From: [Mycobacterium] fortunisiensis
Lineage (GTDB): Bacteria; Actinomycetota; Actinomycetes; Mycobacteriales; Mycobacteriaceae
Assembly (NCBI RefSeq): GCF_019050325.1
Contig: NZ_VOMB01000016.1
Span: 770,844 to 834,843, forward strand
DNA length: 64,000 nucleotides
Direction of reading: 5' to 3'
Of this stretch, positions 7,701-18,950 are shown in pieces. Made by a program: the position numbers and the translations under genes. A model generated the notes under the pieces. It saw only the letters and a list, made by a program, of their open reading frames with translations, was not told where the DNA came from and searched no databases. Position 1 is the stretch's first letter, and the number at the start of each line of letters is the position of its first letter.

Positions 7701-10700
7701 TCTCACCGAGGGGGTTGCCGAGTTCGGGGTAGAAACCACCCACGAAGGCGAACGGGTGCGGCGTGCCTCCGCACAGCTGCGGGTCGGCGACGCGCAGCCG
7801 CCGCAGGGCCATGACGTCGCCGCCCTGCTGGCCGTCCATGCCGACCGGGTCGACGGTGCCGATCTGCGGGAATCGTTTGCGGCGCACGGTATTCAGTACG
7901 GGCCGGCATTTGCGGGCCTGGCTGCGGCCGCCACCGGAGCGGGAGCGTCGGTGTTCGCCGAGGTCGCACTGCCGCCGGCGCTTCGCTCCCAGCAGTCCGC
8001 CTACACCGTTCACCCCGCCCTTCTCGATGCCTGCTTCCAGGCGGTCGCAGTCCATCCCGTCATCCGGGACAACCCGGCCGGCACGCTGCTGCTGCCGTTG
8101 GGGGTGCGCCGGATTCGCGTGCACGCCGCGACCAGAGGGGCGCACTACTGCCTGGCGCAGGTCAACAAGCTCGGTGAGGTCCTGGTCGAAGCGGATCTGC
8201 AGATCCTCGACGAGCACGGCAGCGTCCTCGTCACGATCGAGGGGTTGCGGCTGGGATCGCAGGCCGGGGCCGCGCACCGTGACCACACCCTCAACAACCG
8301 TCTGCTGACCGTCAATTGGATCCAGCAGGGTCGGCCCGAGGCCGGTGAGACCGGCAGCCGGTCGGTGTTGGTGATCGAGCCGACGGAGCCGGGCAGTGAA
8401 CTGTCCAACGAGCTGGTGTCGGTGTTGGATTCGCACGGCGTCACCGCCAACCGGATGATCTGGCCGGCCGGTGTCGACGACATCGCAGCCGAGGAGACCC
8501 TGGAAGCCCACCTGCAGAACGACAACATCGGTGCCGTGGTCGTGTTCGCGGGAGACGGGCCGGAATCCGGTGCGCTGTCGCAGAGCGCCGACGAGGTTCG
8601 CCGCCTGGTTCACATCGCTCGTCAGCTGCCCGAGGCTGCCGGTGCACCCCGGCTGTATCTCCTGACCCGGAACGCACAATCCGTGTGCGACGGGGACCCG
8701 GTCAACCTCGCCCAGGCCGGGTTGCGCGGCCTGATCCGGGTGATCGGTGTGGAGCATCCGCACCTGCACCCGACGATGATCGACGTCGACCGCGGTACGG
8801 CGGCGCAGTCGTTGGCCGCCCAGCTGCTGTCGGAATCCGAAGAGGACGAGACCGCGTGGCGTGAGGACGAGTTCTACGTGGCACGCCTCAACCTCAGCCC
8901 GTTGGGCGCCGACGACTTCCGGTCCACGGTGGTCGACCACCAGCATGACGGGGTGCGACTGCAGATCCGCACTCCCGGAGATCTGCAATCGCTGGGGCTG
9001 GCCGCCGTCGACCGAGCGGAGCCGGGGCCCGGTCAGATCGAGGTCGCGGTGCGGGCGTCGAATCTGAACTTCGCCGACGTTCTGGTGGCGCTGGGCCGGT
9101 ACCCCAGCTTCGAGGGGCGGCTGCCGCAGCTCGGGGCCGACTACGCCGGTGAGGTCGTGGCGGTCGGGCCGGGGGTGACCGAGCATCAGGTGGGGGATCT
9201 GGTGGCCGGGATCTCCACCAACGGTGCCTGGGCCACCTACATCACCTGCGACGCGAACCTCGCGGTCGCCAAGCCGGCCACCCTGACCGCCGGTCAGGCC
9301 GCCGCAGTGCCCAGTGCGCACGCCACGGCCTGGTACAGCCTGCACAACCTGGCCCGGATCTCCTCGCGGGACAAGGTCCTGATCCACTCTGCCACCGGCG
9401 GTGTGGGCCAGGCCGCGATTGCGATCGCCCGCGCCGCCGGTGCCGAGATCTTCGCCACCGCTGGCAGCCCGCATCGGCGGGAACTGTTGCGCGGCATGGG
9501 TATCACGCACGTCTATGACTCCCGCAGCCTCGATTTCGCGGAGCAGATCCGTCGCGATACCGACGGCTACGGTGTCGACATCGTGCTGAACTCGCTGCCC
9601 GGTGCGGCCCAGCGGGCCGGGTTGGAGCTGCTGTCGTTCGGCGGACGCTTCGTCGAGATCGGCAAGCGTGACATCTATGGCGACACCCGGATGGGATTGT
9701 TCCCCTTCCGGCGCAACCTGTCTTTCTACGCGGTGGATCTGGCGTTGTTGACGCTTACCGATCCGAACACGGTGCGCGATCTGCTGACGACGATCTACCA
9801 GAACATCGCCGACGGTATTCTGCCCGCGCCGGAGACCACCCACTACCCGCTGGCCGACGGCGCCACGGCGATCCGCGTGATGGGTGCCGCGGAGCACACC
9901 GGGAAACTCGTCCTGGATGTGCCGCGCAGCGGCCAGGACCCAGCGGTGGTGCCCCCGGCTGAAGCCAAGGTGTTCCGCGGCGACGGCGCGTACATCGTCA
10001 CCGGCGGTTCAGGTGGCCTCGGACTGTTTCTCGCCGAGAAGATGGCCGAATCGGGCTGCGGTCGCATCATTCTCAACGGCAGGTCGGCACCGGGACCGGC
10101 GGTGCAGTCGGCGCTGCGGCGGATCCGGGCGCTCGGTGTCGAGATCGAGGTGGAGCGCGGAGACATCGCCGACGCCGAGACGGCCCGTCGGTTGGTGACG
10201 GCGGCCACCGCCACCGGCCTGCCGGTGCGTGGTGTTCTGCACGCGGCGGCGGTGGTGGAGGACGCCACCCTGAACTCGATCACCGACGAACTCGTCGAGC
10301 GGGACTGGGCGCCAAAGGTTTACGGTGCGTGGAACCTGCACGAGGCGACGACAGGTCAGCCGCTGGACTGGTTCTGCTCGTTCTCCTCGGCTGCGGCCCT
10401 GGTCGGTTCGCCCGGGCAGGGAGCGTACGCGGCGGCCAACAGTTGGCTGGACGCGTTCGCGCACTGGCGCAAAGCCCAGGGCCTACCGGCCACCGCCATC
10501 GCGTGGGGCGCCTGGTCCGAGATCGGGCAGGGCCAGAACCTGGCGCAGGACGAGGCCATGGCGATTCGACCCGAGGACGGTGCCTATGCCTTCGACGCGC
10601 TGCTTCGGCACGATCGCACGCACACCGGTTACGCACCGGTGGCCGGGGCGCCCTGGCTGGCGTCGTTCGCCCAGAGTCGGCCGTTCGCCGAGGCGTTCCG

Positions 10701-11016
10701 CAACCTCGACAAGGGACGCGCGGGTGGCAGCCAGTTCCTTGCCGAACTGCGGGCATTGCCCACCGAGGAATGGTCGGCGCGGCTGCGCCGGCTGATCTCG
10801 GATGCGATCAGCCTGATCCTGCGGCGGGCAGTCGATCCCGACCGTCCGCTCTCGGAGTACGGGCTGGATTCACTCGGGAACCTCGAGCTGCGCACCCGGA
10901 TCGAAACCGAGACGGGGATTCGGATCAGTCCGATGGGCATCACGACGATCCGGGCGCTGGCCGACAGCTTGACCGAAACGCTGGCCGCCGAAGTCGGCGC
11001 TGCGACACCTTCATAA
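4741..11016 (+). CDS. Mycocerosic-acid-synthase-type iterative type I polyketide synthase
   Basis: A 2,091-residue single-module PKS, the size of mycobacterial MAS/Pks2/Pks5 enzymes, with order KS-AT-DH-ER-KR-ACP. The KS (about 5-430) has Cys178 in DSACSSG, His313 in EAHGTGT and His349 in KTNFGHS. The AT (about 530-830) has nucleophile Ser627 in GHSMGE. The DH begins near 900, with His933 in the family-style motif ending [11 protein letters not shown]. The ER (about 1420-1740) has an [14 protein letters not shown] loop near 1550, the KR has VTGGSGGLG near 1752, and the ACP has phosphopantetheine Ser2044 in GLDSLGNLE. There is no thioesterase. Such enzymes elongate a starter acyl chain with methylmalonyl-CoA to multimethyl-branched acids, which a PapA protein offloads. 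The start is TTG at 4741 behind GAGAGAGG. First gene of a six-gene operon. Product not assignable. Confidence 0.95.
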   Translation: MAEIPVTPIAVVGMACRLPGGIDSPAKLWDALLRGDDLVTEVPLDRWDAEEFYDPEPGVAGRSVSKWGGFLDDVGGFDADFFGIGEREAIAIDPQQRLLLETSWEALEHGGIDPTTLAGSLTGVFVGMTYADYQLVAADAQVLDGPYGFTGSNFSLASGRIAYALGVNGPAYTVDSACSSGLLAVHNACRSLADGESDLALAGGVNIVLEPRKMASGSAQGMLSPTGRCHAFDAAADGFVSGEACAMVLLKRLPDALRDGDRVLAVIRGTAANQDGHTVNIATPSRDAQVAVYRAALAAAAVDPATIGMIEAHGTGTPVGDPIEYAGLARVYGADGPCALGSAKTNFGHSQSASGAVSLIKAVLALQEAVVPQSLHFERLPDQMAEIDTNLFVPQANVPWPEVSGQPRRAAVSSYGLSGTNVHAIVEQAPAQPSGPTVVDGDASGSPLADGPKLFPISSTSVEALRQTAGRLADWAVDSDLRDAGLGDLGYTLARRRGHRDVRASVLAGTPEELVKALREVADGETPFEPAVGDGRGPVWVFSGHGSQWAGMGAPLLAAEPVFAATVAELEPLILGESGFSVTAAMSDAEVVTGMDRVQPTVFAVQVALAATMKSYGVTPGAVIGHSMGEVAAAVVAGALTIEDGVKVICRRSRLMAGIAGSGAMASVELPAAQVLSELAAQGIGDVVLSVVASPESTVVGGAKESIRNLVATWEKRGLLAREVAVEVASHSPEVDPILDDLADELADLSPTEPTVPYYSATQYDPREEPMWDADYWADNLRYTVRFAAAVQAALEDGYRVFGELAPHPLLTHAVEQTARSLDMSMAVLAGMRREQPMPTGLRGFVGDLHNAGATVDFSVLYPDGRLVEAPLPAWTHRTLLLARDGQDQRGRGGHTVAVHPLLGAHVRLPEDQERHVWQADIGTEAQPWLDDHRVHDVAALPGAAYCEMALTVAASVFGDDAEVGDLAFHDLLLLDEHTEVSTVASVLTEGVAEFGVETTHEGERVRRASAQLRVGDAQPPQGHDVAALLAVHADRVDGADLRESFAAHGIQYGPAFAGLAAAATGAGASVFAEVALPPALRSQQSAYTVHPALLDACFQAVAVHPVIRDNPAGTLLLPLGVRRIRVHAATRGAHYCLAQVNKLGEVLVEADLQILDEHGSVLVTIEGLRLGSQAGAAHRDHTLNNRLLTVNWIQQGRPEAGETGSRSVLVIEPTEPGSELSNELVSVLDSHGVTANRMIWPAGVDDIAAEETLEAHLQNDNIGAVVVFAGDGPESGALSQSADEVRRLVHIARQLPEAAGAPRLYLLTRNAQSVCDGDPVNLAQAGLRGLIRVIGVEHPHLHPTMIDVDRGTAAQSLAAQLLSESEEDETAWREDEFYVARLNLSPLGADDFRSTVVDHQHDGVRLQIRTPGDLQSLGLAAVDRAEPGPGQIEVAVRASNLNFADVLVALGRYPSFEGRLPQLGADYAGEVVAVGPGVTEHQVGDLVAGISTNGAWATYITCDANLAVAKPATLTAGQAAAVPSAHATAWYSLHNLARISSRDKVLIHSATGGVGQAAIAIARAAGAEIFATAGSPHRRELLRGMGITHVYDSRSLDFAEQIRRDTDGYGVDIVLNSLPGAAQRAGLELLSFGGRFVEIGKRDIYGDTRMGLFPFRRNLSFYAVDLALLTLTDPNTVRDLLTTIYQNIADGILPAPETTHYPLADGATAIRVMGAAEHTGKLVLDVPRSGQDPAVVPPAEAKVFRGDGAYIVTGGSGGLGLFLAEKMAESGCGRIILNGRSAPGPAVQSALRRIRALGVEIEVERGDIADAETARRLVTAATATGLPVRGVLHAAAVVEDATLNSITDELVERDWAPKVYGAWNLHEATTGQPLDWFCSFSSAAALVGSPGQGAYAAANSWLDAFAHWRKAQGLPATAIAWGAWSEIGQGQNLAQDEAMAIRPEDGAYAFDALLRHDRTHTGYAPVAGAPWLASFAQSRPFAEAFRNLDKGRAGGSQFLAELRALPTEEWSARLRRLISDAISLILRRAVDPDRPLSEYGLDSLGNLELRTRIETETGIRISPMGITTIRALADSLTETLAAEVGAATPS

Positions 11017-11045
11017 CGATCCGGCAGTAGAGAGCTAGGAGACAC

Positions 11046-12497
11046 ATGGTTGCTTTTGAAGCAATCCACGACTGGGTCGACGCCCCGGGCACGGTTATCT
11101 CGTGGGAACCCTCGGCGGCCACGCTTGCCAAGGTCGCCGCGGCTCCGGTCAGTGCGGTGCCGGTGAGCTACCAGCAGGCCCAGCATCTGCACGCCTATCG
11201 TGACCACGCCGCGCACGGGCGGTCGATGGCGCGGCTGAACATCCCGTCGTGGAACATCGCCGGGCAGTGCGATGTTCGTGCCATGACGCATGTGATCAAC
11301 GCCTACCTGCGTCGTCACGATACGTTTCACAGTTGGTTCGAACCCGACGGTGCCGGAGGGTTCGTGCGCCGGACGCTGGCCAACGCCCGCGACATCAAGT
11401 TCGTCCCGAAGAACCTCGCGGAGATGGCCGCCGAACAATGGCGCGAGCACCTGCTCGGCACGCCGGATCCGTTGCAGTGGGACTGCTTTCGGTTCGGCAT
11501 CATCCAGCGGTCGGACCACTTCACGTTCTACCTCAGCGTCGATCACGTCCACGCCGACGCGATGTTCATGGGCGCGTTGTTCGTCGAGATCCACATGATG
11601 TACGCGGCTTTGGTCGGTGGCGGCGCTCCCTTGCAGCTCCCGGAGGCGGGCAGCTATCACGACTACTGTGTCCGGCAGCAGGAGTACACCTCGGCGCTCA
11701 CCGTCGATTCGCCCGAGGTTCAGGCCTGGATCGACTTCGCCAACGACAATGCCGGTACCTTGCCGAAGTTCCCGTTGCCGCTCGGTGAGCCGGCCGACTC
11801 CCGCGGCGGGGCCCTGCTGACGGTGCAATTGCTGGACGACGATCAGACCGACCGTTTCGAAGCGGCCTGTGCGGCCGCCGGAACGCGGTTCAGCGGGGGT
11901 GTGTTCGCCTGCGCCGCCATGGCCGACCACAAGATCACCGGCGCGGACATGTATCACGTCATCACGCCGACGACGACGCGGAGCACTCCGGCCGAGTACA
12001 TGACCACCGGTTGGTTCACCGGGCTCGTGCCGATCAGTGTGCCGGTGGCGGGCTCGTCGTTCGGTGCCATCGCACGCGCCGCGCAAGCCTGCTTCGACTC
12101 CCGGATCAACCTGGCCCATGTGCCGTTCGAGCGCGTGCTGGAACTCGGCACCGAGGCCGGGGTGCACAAGCCGACGTCCGGCGTCCCCATGCTGTCGTAT
12201 CTCGACGCCGGCTTGCCGCCGTTGTCTCCTGCGATCATCGCCGAGTGGAACCAGCTCAACGGCCGCGTTTTCTGCGACGCCGGCGATGCGCATCAGATCG
12301 GGATGTGGGTCAACCGGTTGGGCCGGGGAACCACCGTCACGGTGGCCTATCCGAACAACCCGGTCGCACGCGAGTCGGCGTTGCGCTACACCGAGGCGAT
12401 GCAGGCCGAGTACCTCGACGTGGTGACCGGACGGGTGAGCGCCACCTCCAGAGGAGCGGTACCCGCGCTGGCGGTGCTGAGCTCGACGGTGGGTTGA
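11046..12497 (+). CDS. PapA-family polyketide-associated acyltransferase
   Basis: A 483-residue member of the PapA group (chloramphenicol acetyltransferase / condensation superfamily) that moves PKS-bound or CoA-bound acyl chains onto sugar or glycol hydroxyls. The catalytic HxxxD is His167-VHA-Asp171 within SVDHVHADAMFMG, resembling the trehalose-lipid acyltransferases PapA1/A2/A3 rather than PapA5. A conserved TGWFTGLVPISVPV segment in the second half matches the family's latch region. The ATG at 11046 follows AGGAG at 11036-11041 and is 29 bases after the PKS stop. The PKS-PapA pairing makes this the likely first acyltransferase for the branched acyl product. Confidence 0.92.
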   Translation: MVAFEAIHDWVDAPGTVISWEPSAATLAKVAAAPVSAVPVSYQQAQHLHAYRDHAAHGRSMARLNIPSWNIAGQCDVRAMTHVINAYLRRHDTFHSWFEPDGAGGFVRRTLANARDIKFVPKNLAEMAAEQWREHLLGTPDPLQWDCFRFGIIQRSDHFTFYLSVDHVHADAMFMGALFVEIHMMYAALVGGGAPLQLPEAGSYHDYCVRQQEYTSALTVDSPEVQAWIDFANDNAGTLPKFPLPLGEPADSRGGALLTVQLLDDDQTDRFEAACAAAGTRFSGGVFACAAMADHKITGADMYHVITPTTTRSTPAEYMTTGWFTGLVPISVPVAGSSFGAIARAAQACFDSRINLAHVPFERVLELGTEAGVHKPTSGVPMLSYLDAGLPPLSPAIIAEWNQLNGRVFCDAGDAHQIGMWVNRLGRGTTVTVAYPNNPVARESALRYTEAMQAEYLDVVTGRVSATSRGAVPALAVLSSTVG

Positions 12498-12521
12498 CCT
12501 GTGGCGGAGGGGGTTCGACCA

Positions 12522-13931
12522 GTGGCAGTGTTGCACGGTTCAGGGGGCGCGAATGTCCGCTCGGCGGTGCCGGATTCAGCGGTACGGGACAACCGGCTGA
12601 GCTATACCGACCAGGCGATGTTCTTGGCGTTGCGGGCGACCGGTGAGGAATCACTGGCCCAGCTGGTGTGGCTGTACGAACATCCCGTCGATCTCGATGC
12701 GGTCCGAAAGCTGCATCAGAACCTCGGCTTCGGCTTGTTCGGCCGGCGGATCGAAACCTCACCGCTGCCGTTCGGCCGGCATCGTTGGGTCGCTGCCACC
12801 GGCCCGGCCGCGCCGCTGGACATCGCGGCTACCGCGCGTCCGCGCACCGAACTGACGGATTGGGCCGACGAGCGCGCGGGCCTCCCGATCGATCCGGAGA
12901 CCGGTCCCGGCTGGCGCTTGGGCGTGCTTCCGATGACGGACGGCTCCACGGCGATCAGTCTGGAGATATCCCACTGCCTTTCCGACGGCATGGGTGCGGT
13001 GCTCACGATCACCGATGCGATGAAGGGCATCCGGCGTGAGCTGGGGTATCCGGAGCCGCAGGCGCGCACCCGGTGGAATGCTTTGAAAACAGATGGCCGC
13101 GAAACGGTTCGGAGCCTGCCCGAGGTAGCCCGCACCGTGGCGAGAACGGTCCGGCTCGGATATCGACGCCGGCACGACATCGCTCGTTCGGCGCCGCCGC
13201 CCGCAGTGCCTTACACCGGCGATCCCGAGGCCGAGGTGCTGGTACCGGCGATCTCGGTGTTCGTCGGTCTGGCCGACTGGGACGCCCGGGCGCAGGCCCT
13301 GCAAGGGAATTCACATTCGCTGCTGGCCGCATTCGCAGCGCGACTCGGCGCCCGGTTGGGCCGTCAACGGGCCGACGACGGTGCGGTGAGCCTGCTGATC
13401 CCCATTGCCGACCGGGCCGAGGACGACACCCGGGCCAACGCGGTGACCCTGGACAGCATCGCCGTGAATCCGGTGCCCGTCACGAAAGACCTCACCGAGG
13501 CGCGGGCGGTCATCAGGGCGGGCTTCAAGAAGCGTCGGGACGAACCCGACGAATCACTGGAGTTGTTGCCGCTGATCCCGTTCGTTCCGAAGGTCGCCGT
13601 GCGGCGCGGTGCCGACGTGCTGTTCGGCTTTTCCGACCTTCCGGTGTCCTGCACCAATCTCGGTGACCTGGACCCGGTTCTGGGCCGGGCGGACGGCACC
13701 GATTGTGCGTACCTGATGCTGCGGGGTGTCAACGGGCGCATCCCGCGCAAACTGCTCGAACAGCGGCGCGGGTTGCTGACCGTGGCGTCAGGCCGAATCG
13801 GGGATCACATCTCGATCACCGTGGTGGGTTACGAGCCGGGCGCGGTCAACACCAAGCACAGCTTGCGCGAACACGCCGTACACGTGTTGGGAGAGTTCGG
13901 GTTGACCGACATCCGACAGGCCGGGTGCTGA
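12522..13931 (+). CDS. HxxxD acyltransferase-like protein, copy 1
   Basis: A 469-residue protein related to wax-ester synthase/DGAT and condensation-type acyltransferases. The candidate catalytic motif is His151-CLS-Asp155 followed by Gly (SHCLSDGMG). It lacks the first histidine of the HHxxxDG consensus. Landmarks shared with two other proteins in this window are an N-terminal tyrosine-aspartate-glutamine start (YTDQAMF), an [10 protein letters not shown] block and a C-terminal SCTNLGDLDP block. It is not a PapA: the sequence differs throughout. The GTG at 12522 has GGAGGGGG at 12506-12513; a GTG at 12501 would add seven residues. It sits 24 bases after papA and 3 bases before copy 2. I infer a second acyl-transfer step on the same glycolipid. 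Confidence 0.8.
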   Translation: MAVLHGSGGANVRSAVPDSAVRDNRLSYTDQAMFLALRATGEESLAQLVWLYEHPVDLDAVRKLHQNLGFGLFGRRIETSPLPFGRHRWVAATGPAAPLDIAATARPRTELTDWADERAGLPIDPETGPGWRLGVLPMTDGSTAISLEISHCLSDGMGAVLTITDAMKGIRRELGYPEPQARTRWNALKTDGRETVRSLPEVARTVARTVRLGYRRRHDIARSAPPPAVPYTGDPEAEVLVPAISVFVGLADWDARAQALQGNSHSLLAAFAARLGARLGRQRADDGAVSLLIPIADRAEDDTRANAVTLDSIAVNPVPVTKDLTEARAVIRAGFKKRRDEPDESLELLPLIPFVPKVAVRRGADVLFGFSDLPVSCTNLGDLDPVLGRADGTDCAYLMLRGVNGRIPRKLLEQRRGLLTVASGRIGDHISITVVGYEPGAVNTKHSLREHAVHVLGEFGLTDIRQAGC

Positions 13932-13934
13932 CCG

Positions 13935-15308
13935 ATGGCCAAAGCGAATACCGGGACGGCACAAGACAATCGGCTGGTGTATCTCGACCAGGCGATGTTC
14001 GACGCGATGCGGGCGGGCAAGCGCGCGCAACTCATGCAGTGTCTGTGGATCTACGAACACCCCGTTGACTTCGACGCTCTGCAGCAGTTCCACCACGATC
14101 TGAACGGCACCTTCGCCGGTCGGCTGATCCAGCGTTCGCCGCTGCCGTTCGGCCGGCATCGGTGGGTCTCCGGTATCGGAACCGAGTGCGCGATGGACGT
14201 CGAATCGACGCCCAGGTCCCGCGCTGATCTCAGCGACTGGACCGACGAGCAGGCCGCCCGGCCGATCGACCCCGAACACGGACCGGGATGGCGCCTTGCC
14301 GTGCTCCCGATGACGGACGGTTCCACGGCGATCAGCCTGGTGGCGTCGCACTGTATGGCCGACGGCGTGGCCGGCATCGTCTCGGTGATCTGCGCGGCCA
14401 AGGGGGAATCCCTGAATTTCGGTTATCCGCCACCGCGTGCCAGGACCGTGCGTGCCCGGCTGCGCGCATCCCGCACGGACATTGCGGCGACCGCCCGTGA
14501 TCTACCGGAGGTGTTCCGCACCGTCGGTGCGGCCACCAGGCTGATCCTCCGGCGTCGGCATGAACTTGCCCGTCCGGCAACCGCATCCGAGCCGGTCGCA
14601 CAGGCCGGCAGCACGCGGGTGGTGACTGTGCCGGCGATATCGGTGTTCCTCGATGTGGAGCAGTGGGACGCGCGCGCGAAATCGCTCGGCGGAAATACCT
14701 ATTCGCTGCTCGCCGGATTCGCCGCCCGGCTCGGTGACCGCATGGGACGGCGCGGCGGAGAGGATGGCTCGGTCAACCTCCTGCTGGCCCTGAGCGAGCG
14801 GAGCCTGGACGACACCCGCGCCAATGCGATGACCATCGGCAACGTCGGGGTGGATCCCACCCGGGTGACGTCCGATCTGTCCTCGGCACGGTCGGCCATC
14901 CGGACGGCCATCCAGACCCGCCGCGAGGGCCCGGATGAGTCGGCGATGTTCCTGCCGCTGATCCCGTTCGTTCCCCGGCGGGCGCTGACCCGGTTGTCGG
15001 ACGCGTTCGTCGGCGCAGCCGGCCTACCGGTGTCCTGCTCGAATATGGGGGAGTTGGACCCAGCGTTCAGCCGGGTCGACGGCACCGACGCCGAGTACGT
15101 GGTGATGCGGGGGATCGATCAGAACGTCGTCGAGCACGAAATCGTCAGCGCCGGAGGTCATCTGGTTCTGGTCTCGGGACGGCTGGCCGGGAAGGTCTCG
15201 ATCTCCATCGTCGGCTACCAGCCTGGGGCGGCAAATACCAAAGCCTGGCTGCGCGAGCTGACCACACAGGTATTGGATGAGTTCGACCTCACCGGGACGG
15301 TCGTCTGA
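13935..15308 (+). CDS. HxxxD acyltransferase-like protein, copy 2
   Basis: A 457-residue close paralogue of the preceding gene, sharing YLDQAMF, a YEHPVDFD block, [20 protein letters not shown] and the terminal [10 protein letters not shown] segment. That points to tandem duplication. The candidate catalytic motif is His139-CMA-Asp143-Gly. The C-terminal [10 protein letters not shown] block is retained, so both copies look intact. Translation begins at ATG 13935, three bases after the stop of copy 1, so the two are almost certainly co-translated. The likely role is esterification of a different position, or with a different acyl chain, on the lipid made by the PKS and acyl-AMP ligase of this operon. 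That is inference from context. Confidence 0.8.
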   Translation: MAKANTGTAQDNRLVYLDQAMFDAMRAGKRAQLMQCLWIYEHPVDFDALQQFHHDLNGTFAGRLIQRSPLPFGRHRWVSGIGTECAMDVESTPRSRADLSDWTDEQAARPIDPEHGPGWRLAVLPMTDGSTAISLVASHCMADGVAGIVSVICAAKGESLNFGYPPPRARTVRARLRASRTDIAATARDLPEVFRTVGAATRLILRRRHELARPATASEPVAQAGSTRVVTVPAISVFLDVEQWDARAKSLGGNTYSLLAGFAARLGDRMGRRGGEDGSVNLLLALSERSLDDTRANAMTIGNVGVDPTRVTSDLSSARSAIRTAIQTRREGPDESAMFLPLIPFVPRRALTRLSDAFVGAAGLPVSCSNMGELDPAFSRVDGTDAEYVVMRGIDQNVVEHEIVSAGGHLVLVSGRLAGKVSISIVGYQPGAANTKAWLRELTTQVLDEFDLTGTVV

Positions 15309-15408
15309 TGGCCCCGGGTTCAATCGCCGCGACACACCGTCGCGGTCTGGCTCTCACCAGGTCGGCAGGAGTGCGCCTGCATCCCGTCGAGCACGAAAGG
15401 TATGGCAA

Positions 15409-17160
15409 GTGATCGCATCTTCTCTGACCGCTGTGCTGCGCGAACGCGCAAGTGTGCAGCCGAACGAACCTGCGTTTACCTACATCGACTACGACCACAA
15501 CTGGGACGGTGTCGAGGAGACGCTGAGCTGGTCGCAGATGTACCGTCGGGTGAAAAATCTGGCCGTCGCCTTGCGTGAGGTCGCAGCGGTAGGGGATCGG
15601 GCCCTCATCCTGGCTCCGCAGAGCCTGGAGTACATCGTGTCGTTCCTGGGGGCGATGGAAGCCGGCCTGATCGCGGTGCCGATGTCCACGCCGATGGCGG
15701 GGGCACACGATGAACGGGTCAACGCGGTGATGAACGATGCCGCACCGACAGTCATCCTCACCACGTCCGCGGTGGCCGCCGAGGTGGCGCCGTACGCACA
15801 GGCCGGTGCCGCCGGGGTGGTTCCCACCGTGATCGAGGTGGACCGGCTGGATCTCGACGCGCGCAGCAGTGGGCGGCTCAAACGGGAGACCCTGCCCGAA
15901 ACCGCCTATTTGCAATACACGTCGGGTTCCACCCGCACGCCCGCGGGTGTGATGGTGTCGAATCGCAATCTCACCGCGAACTTCGAACAGATGATGGGCG
16001 GCTTCTACTCCGACTACGACCGGGTGCCGCCCGCTGACAGCACCGTGGTGTCGTGGCTGCCGTTCTATCACGACATGGGGCTGCTGCTGGGCGTGTGCGC
16101 TCCGATCCTCGGCGGTTGGCGGACCATCGTGATCAGTCCGCTGTCCTTCCTGGCGCGGCCGGCTCGGTGGATGCAGCTGCTGGGCAGTTACCCCCACGCG
16201 CTGACGGCCGCCCCCAACTTCGCCTTCGATCTGGCAGCGACCCGCACCAGCGACGACGATCTGGCCGGCTGCGATTTCGGCAATGTGCTGAGCATCATGA
16301 GCGGCGCCGAACGTGTGCACGACGTGACGGTGCGGCGTTTCGCAGAGCGCTTCGCCCGCTTCAACCTTCGCGCCCAGGTGATCCGGCCGTCGTACGGTCT
16401 GGCCGAGGCGACGCTGTACGTGGCCACGCGAACTCCGGGACAGCCTCCGCTGGTCGCGAACTTCGAACCGGAAAAGCTCTCGGCCGGGCATGCCGAGCGG
16501 TGCGGCAGTGGCACGCCGTTGATCAGTTACGGCACACCGGATTCGCCGTTGGTACGCATCGTGGACCCCGAGCAGTGCACGGAGTGCCCGGCCGGCATGA
16601 TCGGTGAGATCTGGGTGCACGGCGAGAACGTCTCGGCCGGGTACTGGAACAAGCCGGAGGAGACCGAACAGACCTTTGGCGGACGTATCGTCGACGCACC
16701 GGCCGAGGTGCCGGCCCAACAGTGGCTGCGCACCGGCGATCTGGGCTTCATCTCCGAGGGTGAGCTGTTCATCATCGGCCGGATGAAGGACCTGCTGATC
16801 ATCCGTGGCCGCAACCACTACCCGGACGACATCGAGGCAACGGTGCAGGTGATCACCCGCGGCCGGGTGGCTGCGGTCGCGGTACCCGACGACGCGACGG
16901 AAGCGCTGGTGGTGATCGCCGAGATCAAGAAGAAGGGTGAGGACGCCGACGCGGTCGCCGAGTACCTCCGCAATGTGAAAGGTGAAGTCGCTTCGGCGGT
17001 TTCAACGGCACACGGGGTGTCAGTGGCTGATGTCGTGTTGGTGTCGGCGGGCTCGATTCCCATCACCACCAGCGGCAAGACCAGGCGCTCGGCGTGTGTC
17101 GTGAAGTACCGCGACGGCAGCTTCACCCGCGTCGACGCCAAAGTGCCTGTCGGCCAGTGA
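15409..17160 (+). CDS. Fatty-acyl-AMP ligase (FadD23/FadD24-type)
   Basis: A 583-residue adenylating enzyme that activates a fatty acid as acyl-AMP and loads it on the partner PKS. The ATP-binding P-loop is [11 protein letters not shown] near residue 170. [18 protein letters not shown] and the FAAL-type [10 protein letters not shown] block mark the C-terminal hinge. A DHNWDG-containing N-terminus is typical of mycobacterial FadD21-34 ligases. The GTG at 15409 is selected because GAAAGG at 15395-15400 is well spaced and because it gives the family length (584 recalled for FadD24 of M. tuberculosis, which lies beside pks5-papA4). Upstream in-frame sequence looks non-coding. It overlaps the next gene by four bases. 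Confidence 0.93.
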   Translation: MIASSLTAVLRERASVQPNEPAFTYIDYDHNWDGVEETLSWSQMYRRVKNLAVALREVAAVGDRALILAPQSLEYIVSFLGAMEAGLIAVPMSTPMAGAHDERVNAVMNDAAPTVILTTSAVAAEVAPYAQAGAAGVVPTVIEVDRLDLDARSSGRLKRETLPETAYLQYTSGSTRTPAGVMVSNRNLTANFEQMMGGFYSDYDRVPPADSTVVSWLPFYHDMGLLLGVCAPILGGWRTIVISPLSFLARPARWMQLLGSYPHALTAAPNFAFDLAATRTSDDDLAGCDFGNVLSIMSGAERVHDVTVRRFAERFARFNLRAQVIRPSYGLAEATLYVATRTPGQPPLVANFEPEKLSAGHAERCGSGTPLISYGTPDSPLVRIVDPEQCTECPAGMIGEIWVHGENVSAGYWNKPEETEQTFGGRIVDAPAEVPAQQWLRTGDLGFISEGELFIIGRMKDLLIIRGRNHYPDDIEATVQVITRGRVAAVAVPDDATEALVVIAEIKKKGEDADAVAEYLRNVKGEVASAVSTAHGVSVADVVLVSAGSIPITTSGKTRRSACVVKYRDGSFTRVDAKVPVGQ

Positions 17161-18446
17161 CCCGCTCGACGTCCCGGCCGGCGGTCCCACCTCCACTGCC
17201 GGCTCGGGTCGCCGGCCCGAACCTGAGCCGCCGGAGAACTGCCGTCTACCTCGGTATCACGCTGCTGGTCACGGCGTGGTCGCTGGCGATCGTCTACGTC
17301 GCAGTGTCGGTGGTTCCCATCGACCACTACCTGATCTCGTACTACGTCGTCGACTACCGGTTCGGCTTCACCCGCCGTGGCCTTGCCGGCGAGATTGTCG
17401 GAAATGTTTCCGATGCCGACTTTTTCGTCAACGCGTACGCCATCCGGTGGATTTCCACCGCGGTGTACCTGCTCGGTCTGGCCGCTCTCGGGTACAAGCT
17501 GCTCGCCAAACGACGCTCCGAGCGCCGGATCATGGTGGCGATACTGCTTGCCGTACTGCCGTTCGGCGTTCCGTACGCGGTGTACTCGGCGCGTCCGGAC
17601 CTGTTCGGGGCGGTCGCGCTGATCGCGCTGTGTCTGGCCCTCACGATCGGCCCGCGGCCCCGGTCGGCGGTGTTGTGGTGTGCGCTGTTCGGAGCGGTCA
17701 TCGCGGTGCTGGCGCTGGTGCACGAGGGCATTGCGCTTGAATTCGGGCTCGGTGCGATCTTGGCCGTCATGGTGCTGGCCCGGGGGCTGTCGGCGGCAGT
17801 GCACCGCCTCTGCGCGGTCTTGGCGATCGGCCCCGGCCTGATCGTGGTGCTCGCGGTGGCCGCGCTTGCCAATCACGATGTCAGCGACAGGGTGTGCGCG
17901 ACCGTTCCACATCGGATGATCGAGACGCCGTTCTCATCGATCAAGTCGGCCCCGGAGCTGGTCGACTACCTCACCGGAGCGACGCCGCACATGTCGGACT
18001 ATCACGACTGGGTGTGCGGGTGGTACCTGTCGACGTTCGATCACTCCATCAGCGACGGGATGCGGGAGGTTGCCGCGGTCGGATGGCCGGCACTGGTCGG
18101 TTCGTTGGTACTGGGCCTGGTCGGGATGGCCCTGACCCTGCGGGCGGTGAGCTATTTTTCCGGTGTCCCGCTGCGCAGCTTCGTCGGTGAGCTGAACGGC
18201 CGTTATGCTTTGCCGGCCTTCGGGGTGCTGCTGTCGCTGCCGCTGTTTCTCACCGGCGTCGACTGGACCCGCTGGCTTCTCGTCATCGCGTTCGACGTGG
18301 TGGTTGTCTACGTCCTGTACGCAGCTCGGCGCTCCGAAATCGACGAGACACCGTCGGCGCGCACCGTGCGCCGGTTCCCGCTCGTGGCAGCGGGATTCAT
18401 GCTGATCCCGCTCGGCCTGGCGCCCGGCGGCGGTCCGACGAGATAG
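17157..18446 (+). CDS. Polytopic membrane protein of the lipid operon, unknown function
   Basis: A 429-residue integral membrane protein with about nine to ten hydrophobic segments. Its GTG start (17157) overlaps the acyl-AMP ligase stop as GTGA, implying translational coupling. A conserved-looking [14 protein letters not shown] segment follows the first membrane span. A long extracytoplasmic-type loop between about residues 245 and 305 carries two cysteines (DRVCATV and DWVCGWY). Near the C-terminus [11 protein letters not shown] follows a membrane span. Paired GFxxRGLxGE and DWxRW motifs remind me of uncharacterised Wzy-like or GT-C-like membrane proteins, but I cannot assign a family. A lipid flippase, polymerase-like or glycosyl/acyl transfer role at the membrane is possible. 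Confidence 0.75.
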   Translation: MTRSTSRPAVPPPLPARVAGPNLSRRRTAVYLGITLLVTAWSLAIVYVAVSVVPIDHYLISYYVVDYRFGFTRRGLAGEIVGNVSDADFFVNAYAIRWISTAVYLLGLAALGYKLLAKRRSERRIMVAILLAVLPFGVPYAVYSARPDLFGAVALIALCLALTIGPRPRSAVLWCALFGAVIAVLALVHEGIALEFGLGAILAVMVLARGLSAAVHRLCAVLAIGPGLIVVLAVAALANHDVSDRVCATVPHRMIETPFSSIKSAPELVDYLTGATPHMSDYHDWVCGWYLSTFDHSISDGMREVAAVGWPALVGSLVLGLVGMALTLRAVSYFSGVPLRSFVGELNGRYALPAFGVLLSLPLFLTGVDWTRWLLVIAFDVVVVYVLYAARRSEIDETPSARTVRRFPLVAAGFMLIPLGLAPGGGPTR

Positions 18447-18459
18447 CCGGCCGGCCCGA

Positions 18460-18900
18460 CTATCCGAAGGGCCACGGCGGAGGCGGCAAACCCGGCGGCG
18501 GTGGTGGCGGGGGCAATCCCGGCGGCGGTGGGGGAGGCGGCAGATCCTGTGGCGAGGGCAATTGCGGCCCAGGCAAACCGACGCCGGGAACAGCCGGCAG
18601 CGGAAGTCCCGGCGGTCCGACCGATACCGGGACACTCACCTGGGCGGGGGCCGGCCAGTCGGTCGGCACCGGGCCCGGCTCTGGAATCGGGCCAACCTGT
18701 GCCAGGAGTTGCTGCACCTCAGGGGTACACGTCGGGCACTGCAACAGCGGAGCCTCGTTCGCGGCCTCATGATTTTCGGTGTTGACGGGCAATTGCGGAT
18801 CAATCGGATCGGCCGCGGCGACACCGCTCGCGATTCCGTACATGACGACGCCTACCGTGGCGACGCCGGCTGTACGCAGCAGCCGGTGCGAGAAACTCAT
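18460..18900 (-). CDS. Secreted protein with a polyproline tail
   Basis: A 146-residue exported protein. The N-terminus (MSFSHRLLRTAGVATVG...) is a signal peptide ending near ASGVAAADP. A short region with two cysteines (LQCPTCTPE) follows, then a Pro/Val/Gly-rich half ending in near-perfect repeats of PPPPPPPGL. The ATG at 18900 is preceded by GAGGGA seven bases upstream. An in-frame ATG at 18954 overlaps the stop of the upstream GAP-family gene, so the pair is one transcription unit. Runs of seven prolines would stall ribosomes and need elongation factor P. Function unknown; a cell-envelope spanning or scaffold role for lipid export is conceivable. Confidence 0.8.
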   Translation of the reverse strand: MSFSHRLLRTAGVATVGVVMYGIASGVAAADPIDPQLPVNTENHEAANEAPLLQCPTCTPEVQQLLAQVGPIPEPGPVPTDWPAPAQVSVPVSVGPPGLPLPAVPGVGLPGPQLPSPQDLPPPPPPPGLPPPPPPPGLPPPPWPFG

Positions 18901-18950
18901 CGAGTGCTCCCTCGATTGGAATGTCGTTCGATCATAGTCGTTTCGATTGC

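Noticed and set aside
18475..18545. Tandem DNA repeat resembling a minisatellite
   Set aside because: It is explained by the repeated proline codons of the secreted protein and has only a few irregular units.
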